In this document: piece after piece, positions 54,511 to 63,898 of the stretch
How the letters are laid out: every line of letters starts with the position of its first letter
How positions within the stretch are numbered: position 1 is the stretch's first letter
Source: Jidongwangia harbinensis
GTDB lineage: Bacteria > Actinomycetota > Actinomycetes > Mycobacteriales > Micromonosporaceae
Assembly (NCBI RefSeq): GCF_020216025.1
Contig: NZ_JAIWNC010000001.1
Location: 310,001-374,000, forward strand
Reading direction: 5' to 3'
Length of the DNA stretch: 64,000 nucleotides
Translations under genes and position numbers: made by a program
Notes under the pieces: generated by a model
What the model was told of the DNA's origin: nothing
Databases searched by the model: none
Seen by the model: the letters and a program-made list of their open reading frames with translations, nothing else

Positions 54511-54675
54511 GAAAAGCCGGCCTCTCCTCGGTCAGAAACTCACCGTTCACCATCGGCAGCATGCTGCTGCCCGAAAGGAAACGGCCGGGTTCGCCTGTCG
54601 GCCGCGGTACGGACGCCGGCTGCGCCCACCCGTGGACGTCGAGGACCGTTGACCGGAACGGTAGATTCGGCGAAC

Positions 54676-56760
54676 GTGGATCTGATCGGGCGCGCCCGTG
54701 AGCTGGCCGCGGTGCGCCGGCTGGTCGACCGTGGCGGCACGCTGGCGGTCGTCGGGCCGGCCGGGTCGGGCAAGACCGCGCTGCTCGAAGCCGCGGCGGA
54801 GATGGCCGGGACGAACGGGCTCGCCGTGGCGCGGGCTGCTGACCAGGTGCCGTCCGGCCCGCATCTGCTGCTGCTCGACGAGGCCACGCCGGTGCCCGGC
54901 GAACGGGTCCTGGTGACCTCCACCGACGACGTCGGCGCCGTGCCGCAGCTCCGGCTCACCCCGCTCACCCGCGACGAACTCGTCGCGCTGCTTCCCGCGC
55001 TGACCGCCGAACAGCGGGACGCGGTGTGGCTGGCGACCGCGGGCTGGCCGGGCCCCGCACTGGAGCTGGCAGCCTTGGTCCCGGCCGAGCGACCGGTCGT
55101 CGCGCTGGCGTTGTCCCTGCCGTCGCGGGCCGAGTTCCTCACCCTCGACGTCGCGCTGATACGGCTCCTCGAGGAGGCCGCGAGCCGCCCCGCGCCGCCC
55201 GCCGTCCGCGCCCGGGTCCTGGTCCGGCTGGCCCGGGAACTGCTCGGTGACCCGTCTGCCGCCGACCGCCGGGAGACGCTGATCGGCCAGGCGCTGGCGC
55301 TGGCCGACGATCCGGGCACGACCGGGTACGCGCTCGACGGTCGCCTGCACGCGCTGTGGGATCCGGCCGCGACCGAGGACCGGCTGTCCACCTCGGCCGA
55401 CATCGTCGAACTGGGCCGCCGGGCCGGGGACGCGGCGCTGCAGCGGCGCGGGCTGATGTGGCGATTCACCGCGCTCGCCGAGCTGGGCGATCTGGACGCG
55501 GCGGCCGCCGCGCTGACCATGTATGCCCGGGCCGGTGAGCTGGACGGGGACGCCGAGGCCGGCGTCGTGACGCTAACTCGGCAGGCGTTGCTCGCGATGA
55601 TCCGTGGCCGGTTCGACCTCGCTGAACGCCTCATCGCCCGGGCTGCCGGGCAAGGGCGGCGGGCAGGGCTGGCCGACACCGCGCGGCTGACCGCGTCGCT
55701 CACCGCGGCGCTGGCCGGTCTGCGTGGCGACCCGGCCGGGGTGGACGGGCTGGAGGAACTCGCCCGCCGGTTGCCGGGCCACTTCTTCGAGGCCACCGCG
55801 GCCCGTGTGCTCGCCGAGTCGGGCCGGGTGCCGGAGGCGCTGCTCGAGCTGGACCGATTGCTGCCGGCGGTGCTGGCCGGCACCGGTCCCCGCTGGCTCG
55901 GCGCGGTCGCCGACCTGGCGTTCGTGGCGGCGCGCGGCGGGCCTCCGGCGGCGGCCGGGCTGCTCTACGACACGCTCAGCCCGTACGCCGGCAGGCTGGT
56001 GGTCTGGGGTGGCGCCAACATGATCACCGGCCCGGTCGACGACTACCTCGGGCGGCTGGCCGCCCACCTCGGCCGGCCGGCGGACGCGGCGGCCCACTTC
56101 GACCGGGCCGTGGCGGTCGAGGAGCGGCTCGGCGCACTGCCGTGGCTGGTCTCCACGCTGACCGCCCGCGGTCGCGCCGGCGACGCGGTGCGCGCCCGCG
56201 ATATCGCTGCCCGCCTGGGCGTGCGCCGTCCGGCCGCCTGGTCGCTGGTCCGGGACGGCGACGACTGGCTCCTGTCGGCGGGTACGGAGCAGGCCCGGTT
56301 GCGTGACGTCCGGGGACTGCATTTCCTGCGTACGCTCGTGTCCGCCCCCGGCCGCGAGATCGCCGCGCTCGACCTGGTCGCCGGCGGAGCCGGGTTACCC
56401 GTATGCCCGCCCGACCCGATTCTCGACCGCGCGGCCCGCGACGCCTTCCGCCGGCGCCTGACCGCGCTGGACGGGCTCGTCGCGGAGGCGGTCGGGCAGC
56501 GGCGGGACGAGCTGACCGCCGAGCGCTCCGCGCTGATCGAGGAGCTGCGCCGCGCCACCGGGCTGGGCGGGCGCCCGCGCCGGCCGACGGCGGAGGCGGA
56601 ACGCGCCCGGGTCAACGCCACCCGGGCCCTGCACACCGTGCTGAACCGTCTGGACGCCGCCGCCCCGCTGGTCGCCGCGCACCTGCGCGCGTCGCTGCGC
56701 ACCGGCGGCACGTTCCGCTACCAGCCGGCCCCCGGCGGCCCGGACCGCTGGCAGGTGTGA
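54676..56760 (+). CDS. AAA/STAND-type ATPase, LuxR/MalT-like body without LuxR HTH
   Basis: About 694 residues. The P-loop is VVGPAGSGKTALLEAAAEMA near residue 30, with a Walker B-like LLLLDEATPV. Helical TPR-like repeats fill the middle (~200-530). The C-terminus (ERARVNATRALHTVLNRLD, then LRASLRTGGTFRYQPAPG) matches a tail I have seen on actinobacterial ATPase/cyclase-type regulators rather than a LuxR helix-turn-helix. The GTG at 54676 is chosen because it directly precedes the DLIGRARELAAV opening. Signalling or regulatory role is inferred. Confidence 0.7.
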   Translation: MDLIGRARELAAVRRLVDRGGTLAVVGPAGSGKTALLEAAAEMAGTNGLAVARAADQVPSGPHLLLLDEATPVPGERVLVTSTDDVGAVPQLRLTPLTRDELVALLPALTAEQRDAVWLATAGWPGPALELAALVPAERPVVALALSLPSRAEFLTLDVALIRLLEEAASRPAPPAVRARVLVRLARELLGDPSAADRRETLIGQALALADDPGTTGYALDGRLHALWDPAATEDRLSTSADIVELGRRAGDAALQRRGLMWRFTALAELGDLDAAAAALTMYARAGELDGDAEAGVVTLTRQALLAMIRGRFDLAERLIARAAGQGRRAGLADTARLTASLTAALAGLRGDPAGVDGLEELARRLPGHFFEATAARVLAESGRVPEALLELDRLLPAVLAGTGPRWLGAVADLAFVAARGGPPAAAGLLYDTLSPYAGRLVVWGGANMITGPVDDYLGRLAAHLGRPADAAAHFDRAVAVEERLGALPWLVSTLTARGRAGDAVRARDIAARLGVRRPAAWSLVRDGDDWLLSAGTEQARLRDVRGLHFLRTLVSAPGREIAALDLVAGGAGLPVCPPDPILDRAARDAFRRRLTALDGLVAEAVGQRRDELTAERSALIEELRRATGLGGRPRRPTAEAERARVNATRALHTVLNRLDAAAPLVAAHLRASLRTGGTFRYQPAPGGPDRWQV

Positions 56761-56796
56761 ACAACTCGTTCCACCGGTGGTTACGCCGTCCCGGGC

Positions 56797-57549
56797 ATGA
56801 GTGATTCCTTCGTCCTGCTGCACGGCCTCACCTATGACCACCGCCAGTTCGGGCCGTTGGTCCGTGAGCTGACCGCGATGGCGCCCGGCTGCCCGATCCG
56901 GGCGCTCGATCTGCCCGGCCACGGTGCCGCGCCGCCGCGCGAGGAGTACCGGCTGGCCGGCGTGGCCGCCGCGGTGCACGATCAGGTGCCGCCGGGAACG
57001 ACGCCGGTGCTGGTCGGGCACTCGATCGGCGCGGTGCTCGCCACCGCCTACGCGGCCCGCTATCCCGTCCGCGCGGTGCTCAACCTCGACCAGCCGCTGC
57101 TGACCGGACCGTTCGGCGCGGCGGTCCGGACGGCGGAACCGGTGCTCCGGTCGCCGCGCTGGCGGCAGGTGTGGGACGGGTTCGTCGCCGGGATGGGCGT
57201 GACCGGGCTGCCGCCGGCGGCTCGGGACCTGGTGGAGACCGCCACCGACCCCCGCCAGGACCTGCTGCTCGGCTACTGGGCGGAGATCCTCGACAGCACC
57301 GACGAGGAGCTGACCGCGGCCCGCGAGGCCGAGCTGCGCGAACTCCGTGACCGCGGCGTCGGTTACCACTGGGTGACCGGATCCGAGCCGCCCGCCGCCT
57401 ATCGCCGATGGCTGGTCGCCGCGCTGCCGGCGGCGGAGATCACCGTGCTGCCCGGCGGCCACTTCCCGCACCTCGCCTACCCGGCGGACGTGGCCCGCAT
57501 CGCGCTGGCCTGCACCGGTGTGCGCGGCGGCGAACCGGCGGGTCGGTGA
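56797..57549 (+). CDS. Alpha/beta hydrolase
   Basis: A 250-residue alpha/beta hydrolase with intact catalytic features: FVLLHGLTYDHRQF, ALDLPGHGAAPP, VGHSIGAVLATAYA (nucleophile) and LPGGHFPHLAYP (His). It follows the ATPase gene by 36 bp on the same strand and may be co-transcribed. The substrate is unknown. Confidence 0.87.
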   Translation: MSDSFVLLHGLTYDHRQFGPLVRELTAMAPGCPIRALDLPGHGAAPPREEYRLAGVAAAVHDQVPPGTTPVLVGHSIGAVLATAYAARYPVRAVLNLDQPLLTGPFGAAVRTAEPVLRSPRWRQVWDGFVAGMGVTGLPPAARDLVETATDPRQDLLLGYWAEILDSTDEELTAAREAELRELRDRGVGYHWVTGSEPPAAYRRWLVAALPAAEITVLPGGHFPHLAYPADVARIALACTGVRGGEPAGR

Positions 57550-57586
57550 CCGGCCGGCCGTGAACACGGACGGCGCGGTCGTCCGC

Positions 57587-60500
57587 TCACCGGGGTTCGG
57601 TCTCGTGGAGGTAGGTCCGGCGCTCGTCGGGGCTCAGGGGGCGGGTGACCCGGGAGTCGGCGACGGCCCGGATGTGGTTGACGGGGCCGCAGGCTTCGCA
57701 GCGGGTCAACCGGATGGTGCCGTCGCCGTGGGCGGTGACCAGCGTGTCGCCGGGTGCGAACTGGGCCTGTTCGACGAAGGTGCCGTGGCCCCGGAAGGCG
57801 ACGAGTTCCTCGCCGCTGGTGGTGTCCCAGATTCGTTCGCTCCGGTCGTGGCCGGCGCTGACGATCTGGCGGCCGTCGGGGCGGAACGCCACGGTCCAGA
57901 CCGGGCCCCGGTGGCCCCGGAGGATGCGGGGTGGGCGCCGGCCGTCGGTGTGCGCCACGCCCCGGATGGACGCTTCATGTCCTTGGAGAACCAGCGGAGC
58001 GCCCGGCCGGTCGACGTCCCAGATCCGTACCACCTCGTCATGGCCTCCGCTGGCCACCCGCCGGCCGTCGGGGCTGAGTGCGACACCCCAGACGGTCTTG
58101 GTGTGACCGCGGAGCACGGCGACGGAACTCCCCTTGGCGGTGTCCCACACCCGTACCGTCCGATCTCGCGAGGCGCTCGCCACCCGGCGACCGTCCGCGG
58201 ACAACGACACCGCAAGCACCTCCTCGGCGTGGCCGGGGAGCACCAGGCTCGTACCGCCCCGCCAGATCCGGACCGTCTTGTCGGCGCCGCCGCTGGCGAT
58301 GGTGTTCCCGTCGGCGCTGACCGCCACCGCCCACGCGGCGCCGGTGTGACCGTCGAGCACCCGGGGGCTGCCGGGGTGGCTCGGATCCCAGGTGCGCAGC
58401 GTGCCGTCGCCACTGCCGCTGAGCAGCCGACGACCGTCGGGGCTGAACGCGACGCTCCACACCGGGCCGGAATGACCGTGCAGCAGCAGCGGGTCCTCCC
58501 CGTCACCGGCCGTCGCATTCCACACCCGGACGGTGTCACTGCCACTGTGACCACTGGCGATCTTCCGGCCGTCCGGGCTGAAGGCCACGGTCTCCACGGT
58601 GCCGTCCCCGGCACGCAGCACCAGCGGGGGCGCGCCGCCGGCCCGCGCCCAGATCCGGACCGTCTGGTCGGCGCCGGCACTGGCCAGCAGACGGCCGTCC
58701 GGGCTGTAGGCGATGTTCCACACGGTGCCTTCGTGGCCGCTCAGCACCTCGGGTGGCGCGGTCCTGGAGGACAGGTCCCAGATCTTCACCGGTCCGTCAC
58801 CGCTGCCGGCGGCGAGATGCCGGCCGTCCGGGCTGAAGGCCACCGCCCGCGCCGGTCCGGCGTTCAGCGGAAGGGCACGGACGGGCTGCGGGTTCCCGCT
58901 GCGGCGGTCCCAGATCCGGACGGTGCCGTCGTCCCCGGCCCCGGCGACCAGGCGTGCGTCGCGGCTGAACGCGACGGCGGACACCTCACCGCCATGACCA
59001 CGCAACACCAGCGGGGGTACGCCGGTGGCCAGGTCCCACACCGTCACCAGACCGCTGACCCCACTGGCCACGAGATAGCGGCCGTCCGGGCTGAATTTCG
59101 GGATGCGGACGTAGCTCGGATGGTCCCGCAGCACCCGGGGCTCCCCGCCGAACCGGTCGGGGCCGTTCATCGTCCACACCCGGACCGTGCCGTCGTCGCC
59201 GCTGGCCGCCACCCGCCGGCCGTCCGGGCTGTAGTCGACGCCGAGCACCTGCCGCTGCCCGGTGACGAGTTTCGCCCGCATCCGCGAGTCGACGACGGCC
59301 TGGCGCAGCGCGGCGGCGGCCTCGGCGGTCGGTTTGGTGTCGTACGCCGCCCGGGCCAGCAACACGGCCAGCTCGTGATCGACCTGCAGCTGGTCACGCG
59401 CGTTGGCCACCAGCTGATGCGACAGCGCCCGTTCGCGCTCGTCGTCGGCGCGGCCGGCCTGCCGGAACGCGACGGCCGCGATCACGCTCATCACCGTCAC
59501 CCCGGCGGCCAGACTGATCACGGCCCACCGGGTACGCCGCTGCCGCGAGCGGGCCTCGCGGGCTTCCCGCACCCGGCTGACCTCGAGGAAGTCCCGTTCC
59601 GAACCGGTCAGGTCGGCGAGGTTCGCCTCCAGCGCCGCGGACAGCCGCAGGCCCCGGTACAACGCGCCGTCGTCGCGGCCGAGTGACTCCCAGGCGGCGG
59701 CGGCCTCGGTGAGCTGCCGGTGCAGCCGCAGCCCGGCACGGCTCTCCTCGACCCAGCCACGCAGCCGCGGCCAGCCCTGGATCAGCGCCTCGTGCGCGAT
59801 CTCCACGGTGTCGCGGTCGGTGCTGAACAGCCGGGCCGCCGTGAACGCGTCGACGACGGCCGGAGCCAGGTCCACGGTGTCCAGTTCGGCCCGGCTCAGC
59901 CGCCGCCGGGTGATCAGCCCGTCCTGCCCGGCGTCCACCATCCGCAGCAGGACCCGCCGGGTGACGTCCTGTTCCTGAGCGGACATCCGCGCGTACGTCT
60001 GCTCCGCGGTGTTGGCCACGGCACCGGCCACCCCGCCGGCCGCCGCATACCCGGCGAGGGTGACGATCGCGCCCTGACGGCGGTGCCACGCCTCGCGCAG
60101 CGCGTGCGCGGCCAGGGGCAACGCCCCGGGTGAGTCGGCGACCTCGGCGACGATCGTGGCGACCAGAGCGCCTTCGACGCGGGCGCCGCGCAGCTCGGCC
60201 GGTCTGGTCACGGCCTCGCGCAGTTCCACCGGGCTCATCCCGCCGATCAGCACCTGCGCATCGGCCAACTCGGCCAGCAGTGCGGGGTGTTCGGTGAACC
60301 GGGCGTAGTGGTCGGCACGGACCGCCAGCACGACCCGGGCCCGTCCGTCCGGTTCCCGGCACATCGACAGCAACGCGGCGATGAAGTCCGCCCGCTCCGC
60401 CGGGGCCCGGCAGGAGGCGAAGACCTCTTCGAACTGGTCCACCACCACGAGCAGGTCGCCGTCGGCGGGCAGCCCCTGCCGTACCACGAGATGTGCCCTG

Positions 60501-61108
60501 GTCGGGTCCTCGCGCAACTCGTCCAGCAGCCGGCCGGCCGGCACCCCGGCATGCCGGGCGAGCTGCACCGCCAGTTCGGTCATCGGATGCGCGCCCGGGG
60601 TCAGCACCAGCACCGGCCCGTCCGCGGCGGGGACCAGGCCCGCTCGTACCACCGATGACTTGCCCGCCCCGGAGGGGCCGAAGACCGCGAGGAAGCGCTT
60701 TTCCCGCAGGCGGCGGGTCAATTCCTCCACCAGTGCGGTACGGCCGAAGAACAGCTCCGCGTCCTCCGGTTGGAACGTCGCCAGCCCCGGGTACGGCGAT
60801 CGGCCCTGCCCGTTCACCTCGATCCGCTCGCCGGCCGGGGCCACGCAAAGGCGTTCCGCCTCCCGCCAGCGCCGCTCCCACCGGCCGACATCACCATTGC
60901 ACGCGGCGACGTACGCGAGCGTGACCTCCAATGTGGGCAGTCGCCGCCCCGACGCCGCCGCGGACAGCGTCGCCACCGAATAGTTCACCTTCGCGGCCAT
61001 CTCCCGGTAGCCCGGCTTACCCGCCTTCTCCCGCAACTGCCGCAGCTCAGCCGCCAGTCGCGCCGCCGGGCCGTCCAGTCCTTCCAACGGTCGTTCCGGT
61101 CTCGGCAT
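57587..61108 (-). CDS. HTH-STAND NTPase with WD40 beta-propeller
   Basis: A 1173-residue multi-domain protein. N-terminal Xre-like helix-turn-helix (~15-75, YREMAAKVNYSVATLSAAASG), nSTAND NTPase with P-loop FGPSGAGKSSVV (~143-154), one transmembrane helix (~528-550, WAVISLAAGVTVMSVIAAVAF), then WD40 repeats (~605-1165). I count twelve near-complete blades and one truncated blade (GHEASIRGVAHTDGRRPPRI). Actinomycetes carry many such proteins, thought to act in signalling or conflict systems. ATG 61108 is preceded by GGGGGAGG at good spacing. Confidence 0.88.
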   Translation of the reverse strand: MPRPERPLEGLDGPAARLAAELRQLREKAGKPGYREMAAKVNYSVATLSAAASGRRLPTLEVTLAYVAACNGDVGRWERRWREAERLCVAPAGERIEVNGQGRSPYPGLATFQPEDAELFFGRTALVEELTRRLREKRFLAVFGPSGAGKSSVVRAGLVPAADGPVLVLTPGAHPMTELAVQLARHAGVPAGRLLDELREDPTRAHLVVRQGLPADGDLLVVVDQFEEVFASCRAPAERADFIAALLSMCREPDGRARVVLAVRADHYARFTEHPALLAELADAQVLIGGMSPVELREAVTRPAELRGARVEGALVATIVAEVADSPGALPLAAHALREAWHRRQGAIVTLAGYAAAGGVAGAVANTAEQTYARMSAQEQDVTRRVLLRMVDAGQDGLITRRRLSRAELDTVDLAPAVVDAFTAARLFSTDRDTVEIAHEALIQGWPRLRGWVEESRAGLRLHRQLTEAAAAWESLGRDDGALYRGLRLSAALEANLADLTGSERDFLEVSRVREAREARSRQRRTRWAVISLAAGVTVMSVIAAVAFRQAGRADDERERALSHQLVANARDQLQVDHELAVLLARAAYDTKPTAEAAAALRQAVVDSRMRAKLVTGQRQVLGVDYSPDGRRVAASGDDGTVRVWTMNGPDRFGGEPRVLRDHPSYVRIPKFSPDGRYLVASGVSGLVTVWDLATGVPPLVLRGHGGEVSAVAFSRDARLVAGAGDDGTVRIWDRRSGNPQPVRALPLNAGPARAVAFSPDGRHLAAGSGDGPVKIWDLSSRTAPPEVLSGHEGTVWNIAYSPDGRLLASAGADQTVRIWARAGGAPPLVLRAGDGTVETVAFSPDGRKIASGHSGSDTVRVWNATAGDGEDPLLLHGHSGPVWSVAFSPDGRRLLSGSGDGTLRTWDPSHPGSPRVLDGHTGAAWAVAVSADGNTIASGGADKTVRIWRGGTSLVLPGHAEEVLAVSLSADGRRVASASRDRTVRVWDTAKGSSVAVLRGHTKTVWGVALSPDGRRVASGGHDEVVRIWDVDRPGAPLVLQGHEASIRGVAHTDGRRPPRILRGHRGPVWTVAFRPDGRQIVSAGHDRSERIWDTTSGEELVAFRGHGTFVEQAQFAPGDTLVTAHGDGTIRLTRCEACGPVNHIRAVADSRVTRPLSPDERRTYLHETEPR

Positions 61109-61197
61109 CTTCCTGGCCTCCCCCACCCCCCGACACGCACCACCCATTATCGGTTGTCCAGCGTTGTTTGTCTGACCGCACCGAACCGGACCCAGAC

Positions 61198-61540
61198 AAG
61201 TCGTCGCACTGTTCGCCGCCCTGCTTCCCGGCAGCACGGCTCAGGCGGCCGCGAGCGGGACACCGCAGGTGACCGGCGAGCAGTCGCTGCGCGGAACGTC
61301 GTGCCGGGGAGTGAACGACGTCAACCCTTGGACATACCTCGGTGGGAGCTGCACGCGTAACACCGCGACCCCCACGGCCTACTACGCCCGGCTGGTGTGC
61401 TGGGACGTCGGCGCCGAGGTGTCATATTCCAGATTCGGGTTACGTACCACACGCCGCTGTTGGTCCACGGCCCCACCTCGACGGCGCGGTGCGATTCCGG
61501 CGACCACGCGATGGACGGCAGCATCGTGGTGACCCGCTAG
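61198..61540 (+). pseudogene. Remnant of a small secreted Cys-rich protein
   Basis: The frame begins inside a signal-peptide-like stretch (VVALFAALLPGSTAQAAAS) with no start codon and an upstream stop. It continues GTSCRGVNDVNPWTYLGG and YYARLVCWDVGAEV. Near 61430 the frame changes to RVTYHTPLLVHGPTSTARC and SGDHAMDGSIVVTR, ending at TAG 61538-61540. Both pieces read as one secreted domain with several Cys. Loss of the start plus a frameshift indicate a pseudogene. The family is not recognised. Confidence 0.55.
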
Positions 61541-61598
61541 ATCCCCGCGACGATCCGAACAGTCCCCGACCTGTCGGATTCCACGCACAGGGAACGAC

Positions 61599-61814
61599 AT
61601 GCCGCCGGTCCGTCAGCTTCATTGGAAGACGGCGTTCCTCGTTCAGTGGGCGGCCGGACGCTCGTTCGTCTGGATCGACGACGAGACGACCGACGTCGAT
61701 CGGCACTGGGTGGCCAGGCATCACCCGGGTAAGGCTCTGGTGCATCGCGTCGACCCGTTCGCCGGTCTCGCCGACACGGACTTCGCCACGATCAGGCAAT
61801 GGCTCACGGCCTGA
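61599..61814 (+). pseudogene. C-terminal fragment of a HAD-domain-like protein
   Basis: A 71-codon open frame: RQLHWKTAFLVQWAAGRSFV, WIDDETTDVDRHWV, HHPGKALVHRVDPFAGLAD. It strongly resembles the C-terminal half of small actinobacterial HAD-like proteins, where WIDDE-x-TDAD holds metal-binding acidic residues. The N-terminal half with the nucleophile Asp is missing, so it is probably a truncated remnant. It lies directly after another decayed gene. Confidence 0.5.
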
Positions 61815-61944
61815 CCGACAGCAGCTCCGCGTGCGTGCGAACACGCGGCCGATCGACTCCACGGACGTGCCGGCGGTACCCGTCGCCGGCCGGCCGGGTC
61901 CGCACGGGACAACGCGCGGCGGCGATCGATGGGATTCTTCCGGC

Positions 61945-63294
61945 ATGCGAATCGACAGGCACCCGACGATCACCTTCGCGGTGGCCCGGCGCGTCGCCGC
62001 GGCACTCCTCGCCGCCGTGCTCGGCGCCGCCCTGGTCCCGGCGCCGGCCGGTGCGGTCGTCGCGGCGGCACCGCCCGGCGCTGCCGCGGACGTTCGCGTG
62101 ATCGTCCGGCTCAGGACCCCGTTCGATCCGCAGGCGGCCCGCCGGTCCGCCGACCGGGACGCGCAGCGGTCCGGGATCGCCGCCGCCCGGGCCGCGGTCG
62201 AGTCCGGGCTGCACGGCGTCCCGCACACCGTCCACCACCGCTACGACGCGGTGCCCTATCTGGCCCTGACCGCACCCGCGGCGGCCGTCGCGGCGCTGCG
62301 GGCGTCCGGCCGCATCGTCTCGGTGCAGCCGGACGAGGCAGGCGAACCACTGCTCGACGACAGCACCGGCATCGTCGGCGCCACCGGGCTGACCGCGCGC
62401 GGCCTGGACGGCACCGGCCAGATCGTCGCCGTGCTGGACACCGGCGTGGACCGCGCCCACCCGTTCCTCGCCGGCCGGGTGGTCGAGGAGGCGTGCTATT
62501 CGTCCAGCGCCACCTGTCCCAACGGTGCCACCACACAGACCGGGACGGGGTCGGGGGTGCCCTGCACGTTCGCGGCCACCGACTGCCGGCACGGCACCCA
62601 CGTGGCCGGCATCGCCGCCGGGCGGCGCGCCGGCACGATGACGTTCGACGGGGTGGCCCCGGACGCCGGCGTGATGTCGGTGCAGGTGTTCAGCCGGGTC
62701 ACCGCGGACTGCCGCAACGACGCCCCGGTGTGTGCCCAGTCGTTCGCCTCGGACCAGTTGGCCGGCCTCAACCGGATCATCAACCGGGTGACCGCCGGCC
62801 TCGACGTCGCCGCGGTCAACATCAGCATCGGCTCCGCCTCGACCCGGTCGACGGCCTGCGACACCGACTCGCGCAAAACCGCGATCGACACCCTGCGTAC
62901 GCTCGGCGTCCCCACCGTCATCTCGTCCGGCAACGGCTCCTCCAACACCGGGGTGAGCACGCCGGCCTGCATCTCCACCTCGGTCACCGTGGGCAACACC
63001 ACGAAGGCCGACGAGGTACGCACCACGTCGAACTCGTCGCCCCAGGTCGAGCTGCTGGCGCCCGGCACGTCCATCACGTCGTCGGTGCCGGGCGGTGGCA
63101 CCGCCGCGCTCACCGGCACGTCGATGGCCGCGCCGCACGTGGCGGGCGCCTGGGCGGTGTACCGGGAACGGTTCCCGGACGCCGCGGTGGACACCGTGCT
63201 CGCCGCACTGCGGGCGACCGGCGTCCCGGTGACCGACCCGGACAACACCGTGACGGTGCCGCGGCTCGATATCGGTGCCGCCCTCGCCGACTGA
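61945..63294 (+). CDS. Subtilisin-like S8 serine protease, secreted
   Basis: A 449-residue exported protease. Signal peptide (ARRVAAALLAAVLGAALVPAPAGAVVA) is followed by a propeptide-like inhibitor region to about residue 125. Catalytic Asp is in AVLDTGVDRAHPF, His in DCRHGTHVAGIAAG, and Ser in LTGTSMAAPHVAGAW. The oxyanion-hole Asn is in ISSGNGSSNTG. Six or more Cys suggest disulfides. ATG 61945 gives a normal signal peptide. It is probably a stand-alone extracellular protease. Confidence 0.92.
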   Translation: MRIDRHPTITFAVARRVAAALLAAVLGAALVPAPAGAVVAAAPPGAAADVRVIVRLRTPFDPQAARRSADRDAQRSGIAAARAAVESGLHGVPHTVHHRYDAVPYLALTAPAAAVAALRASGRIVSVQPDEAGEPLLDDSTGIVGATGLTARGLDGTGQIVAVLDTGVDRAHPFLAGRVVEEACYSSSATCPNGATTQTGTGSGVPCTFAATDCRHGTHVAGIAAGRRAGTMTFDGVAPDAGVMSVQVFSRVTADCRNDAPVCAQSFASDQLAGLNRIINRVTAGLDVAAVNISIGSASTRSTACDTDSRKTAIDTLRTLGVPTVISSGNGSSNTGVSTPACISTSVTVGNTTKADEVRTTSNSSPQVELLAPGTSITSSVPGGGTAALTGTSMAAPHVAGAWAVYRERFPDAAVDTVLAALRATGVPVTDPDNTVTVPRLDIGAALAD

Positions 63295-63466
63295 GTGCCG
63301 GGACGTGGGCGCGGTCGCGGCGCACGTACGCTCAACCGCCGTCGTGCGCGCCCTGCGATGGTCTTCGCCGGTAATGTGGTCGCGGTCCGCCTTGCCGGCC
63401 AGGTCCCGCCTGTGCCGGGTGACCTACGGCGGATGAGGCACCGAGGTCTTCTTCATACCGCGCGTT

Positions 63467-63697
63467 CTACCGGCGCCGGTTGCGGGGATGATTCCTGGCA
63501 GTTCGCTCGTTGCCGTGCCGGTAGTTGCCGGTGATGCGTGCCATCAGCTCCTGCGGATCACCACCGCTGTCCACGTCCGCCAGGAACCGGGCTGCGGCGG
63601 CACCGCGGAGCACGACGGCAGGGCGGCCGTGGTGCAGCACCTCCACCTCCCCGCTCTTGCGGAGGCGGTAGGTGAATCCCTCGGGTGTACCGGGCAT
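63467..63697 (-). CDS. Small conserved actinobacterial protein
   Basis: A 76-residue protein: MPGTPEGFTYRLRKSGEVEV, LHHGRPAVVLRGAAAARFL, ELMARITGNYRHGNER. This compact sequence looks like a widespread actinobacterial hypothetical whose function is unknown to me. It is basic at the C-terminus. The ATG at 63697 is chosen over upstream starts because the conserved part begins there. Confidence 0.65.
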   Translation of the reverse strand: MPGTPEGFTYRLRKSGEVEVLHHGRPAVVLRGAAAARFLADVDSGGDPQELMARITGNYRHGNERTARNHPRNRRR

Positions 63698-63898
63698 TGC
63701 CGCATCATCCTCGAGTGCGGAGCCGTCCGCCATCGAGTTGTGGGGCCCGGCGCGGCCACGTCGGTCGCACCGGTTCCCCTGCGGCCGGCCCCGCAGCACC
63801 GACCGGCCGACGCGCAACCGTTTCGTTAGGCCGCCGAGACCGTACGTCGTGCTGGTCCTCTCTAGCTTGGGGGACGATCGATGACTGCGGGGGTTCCT

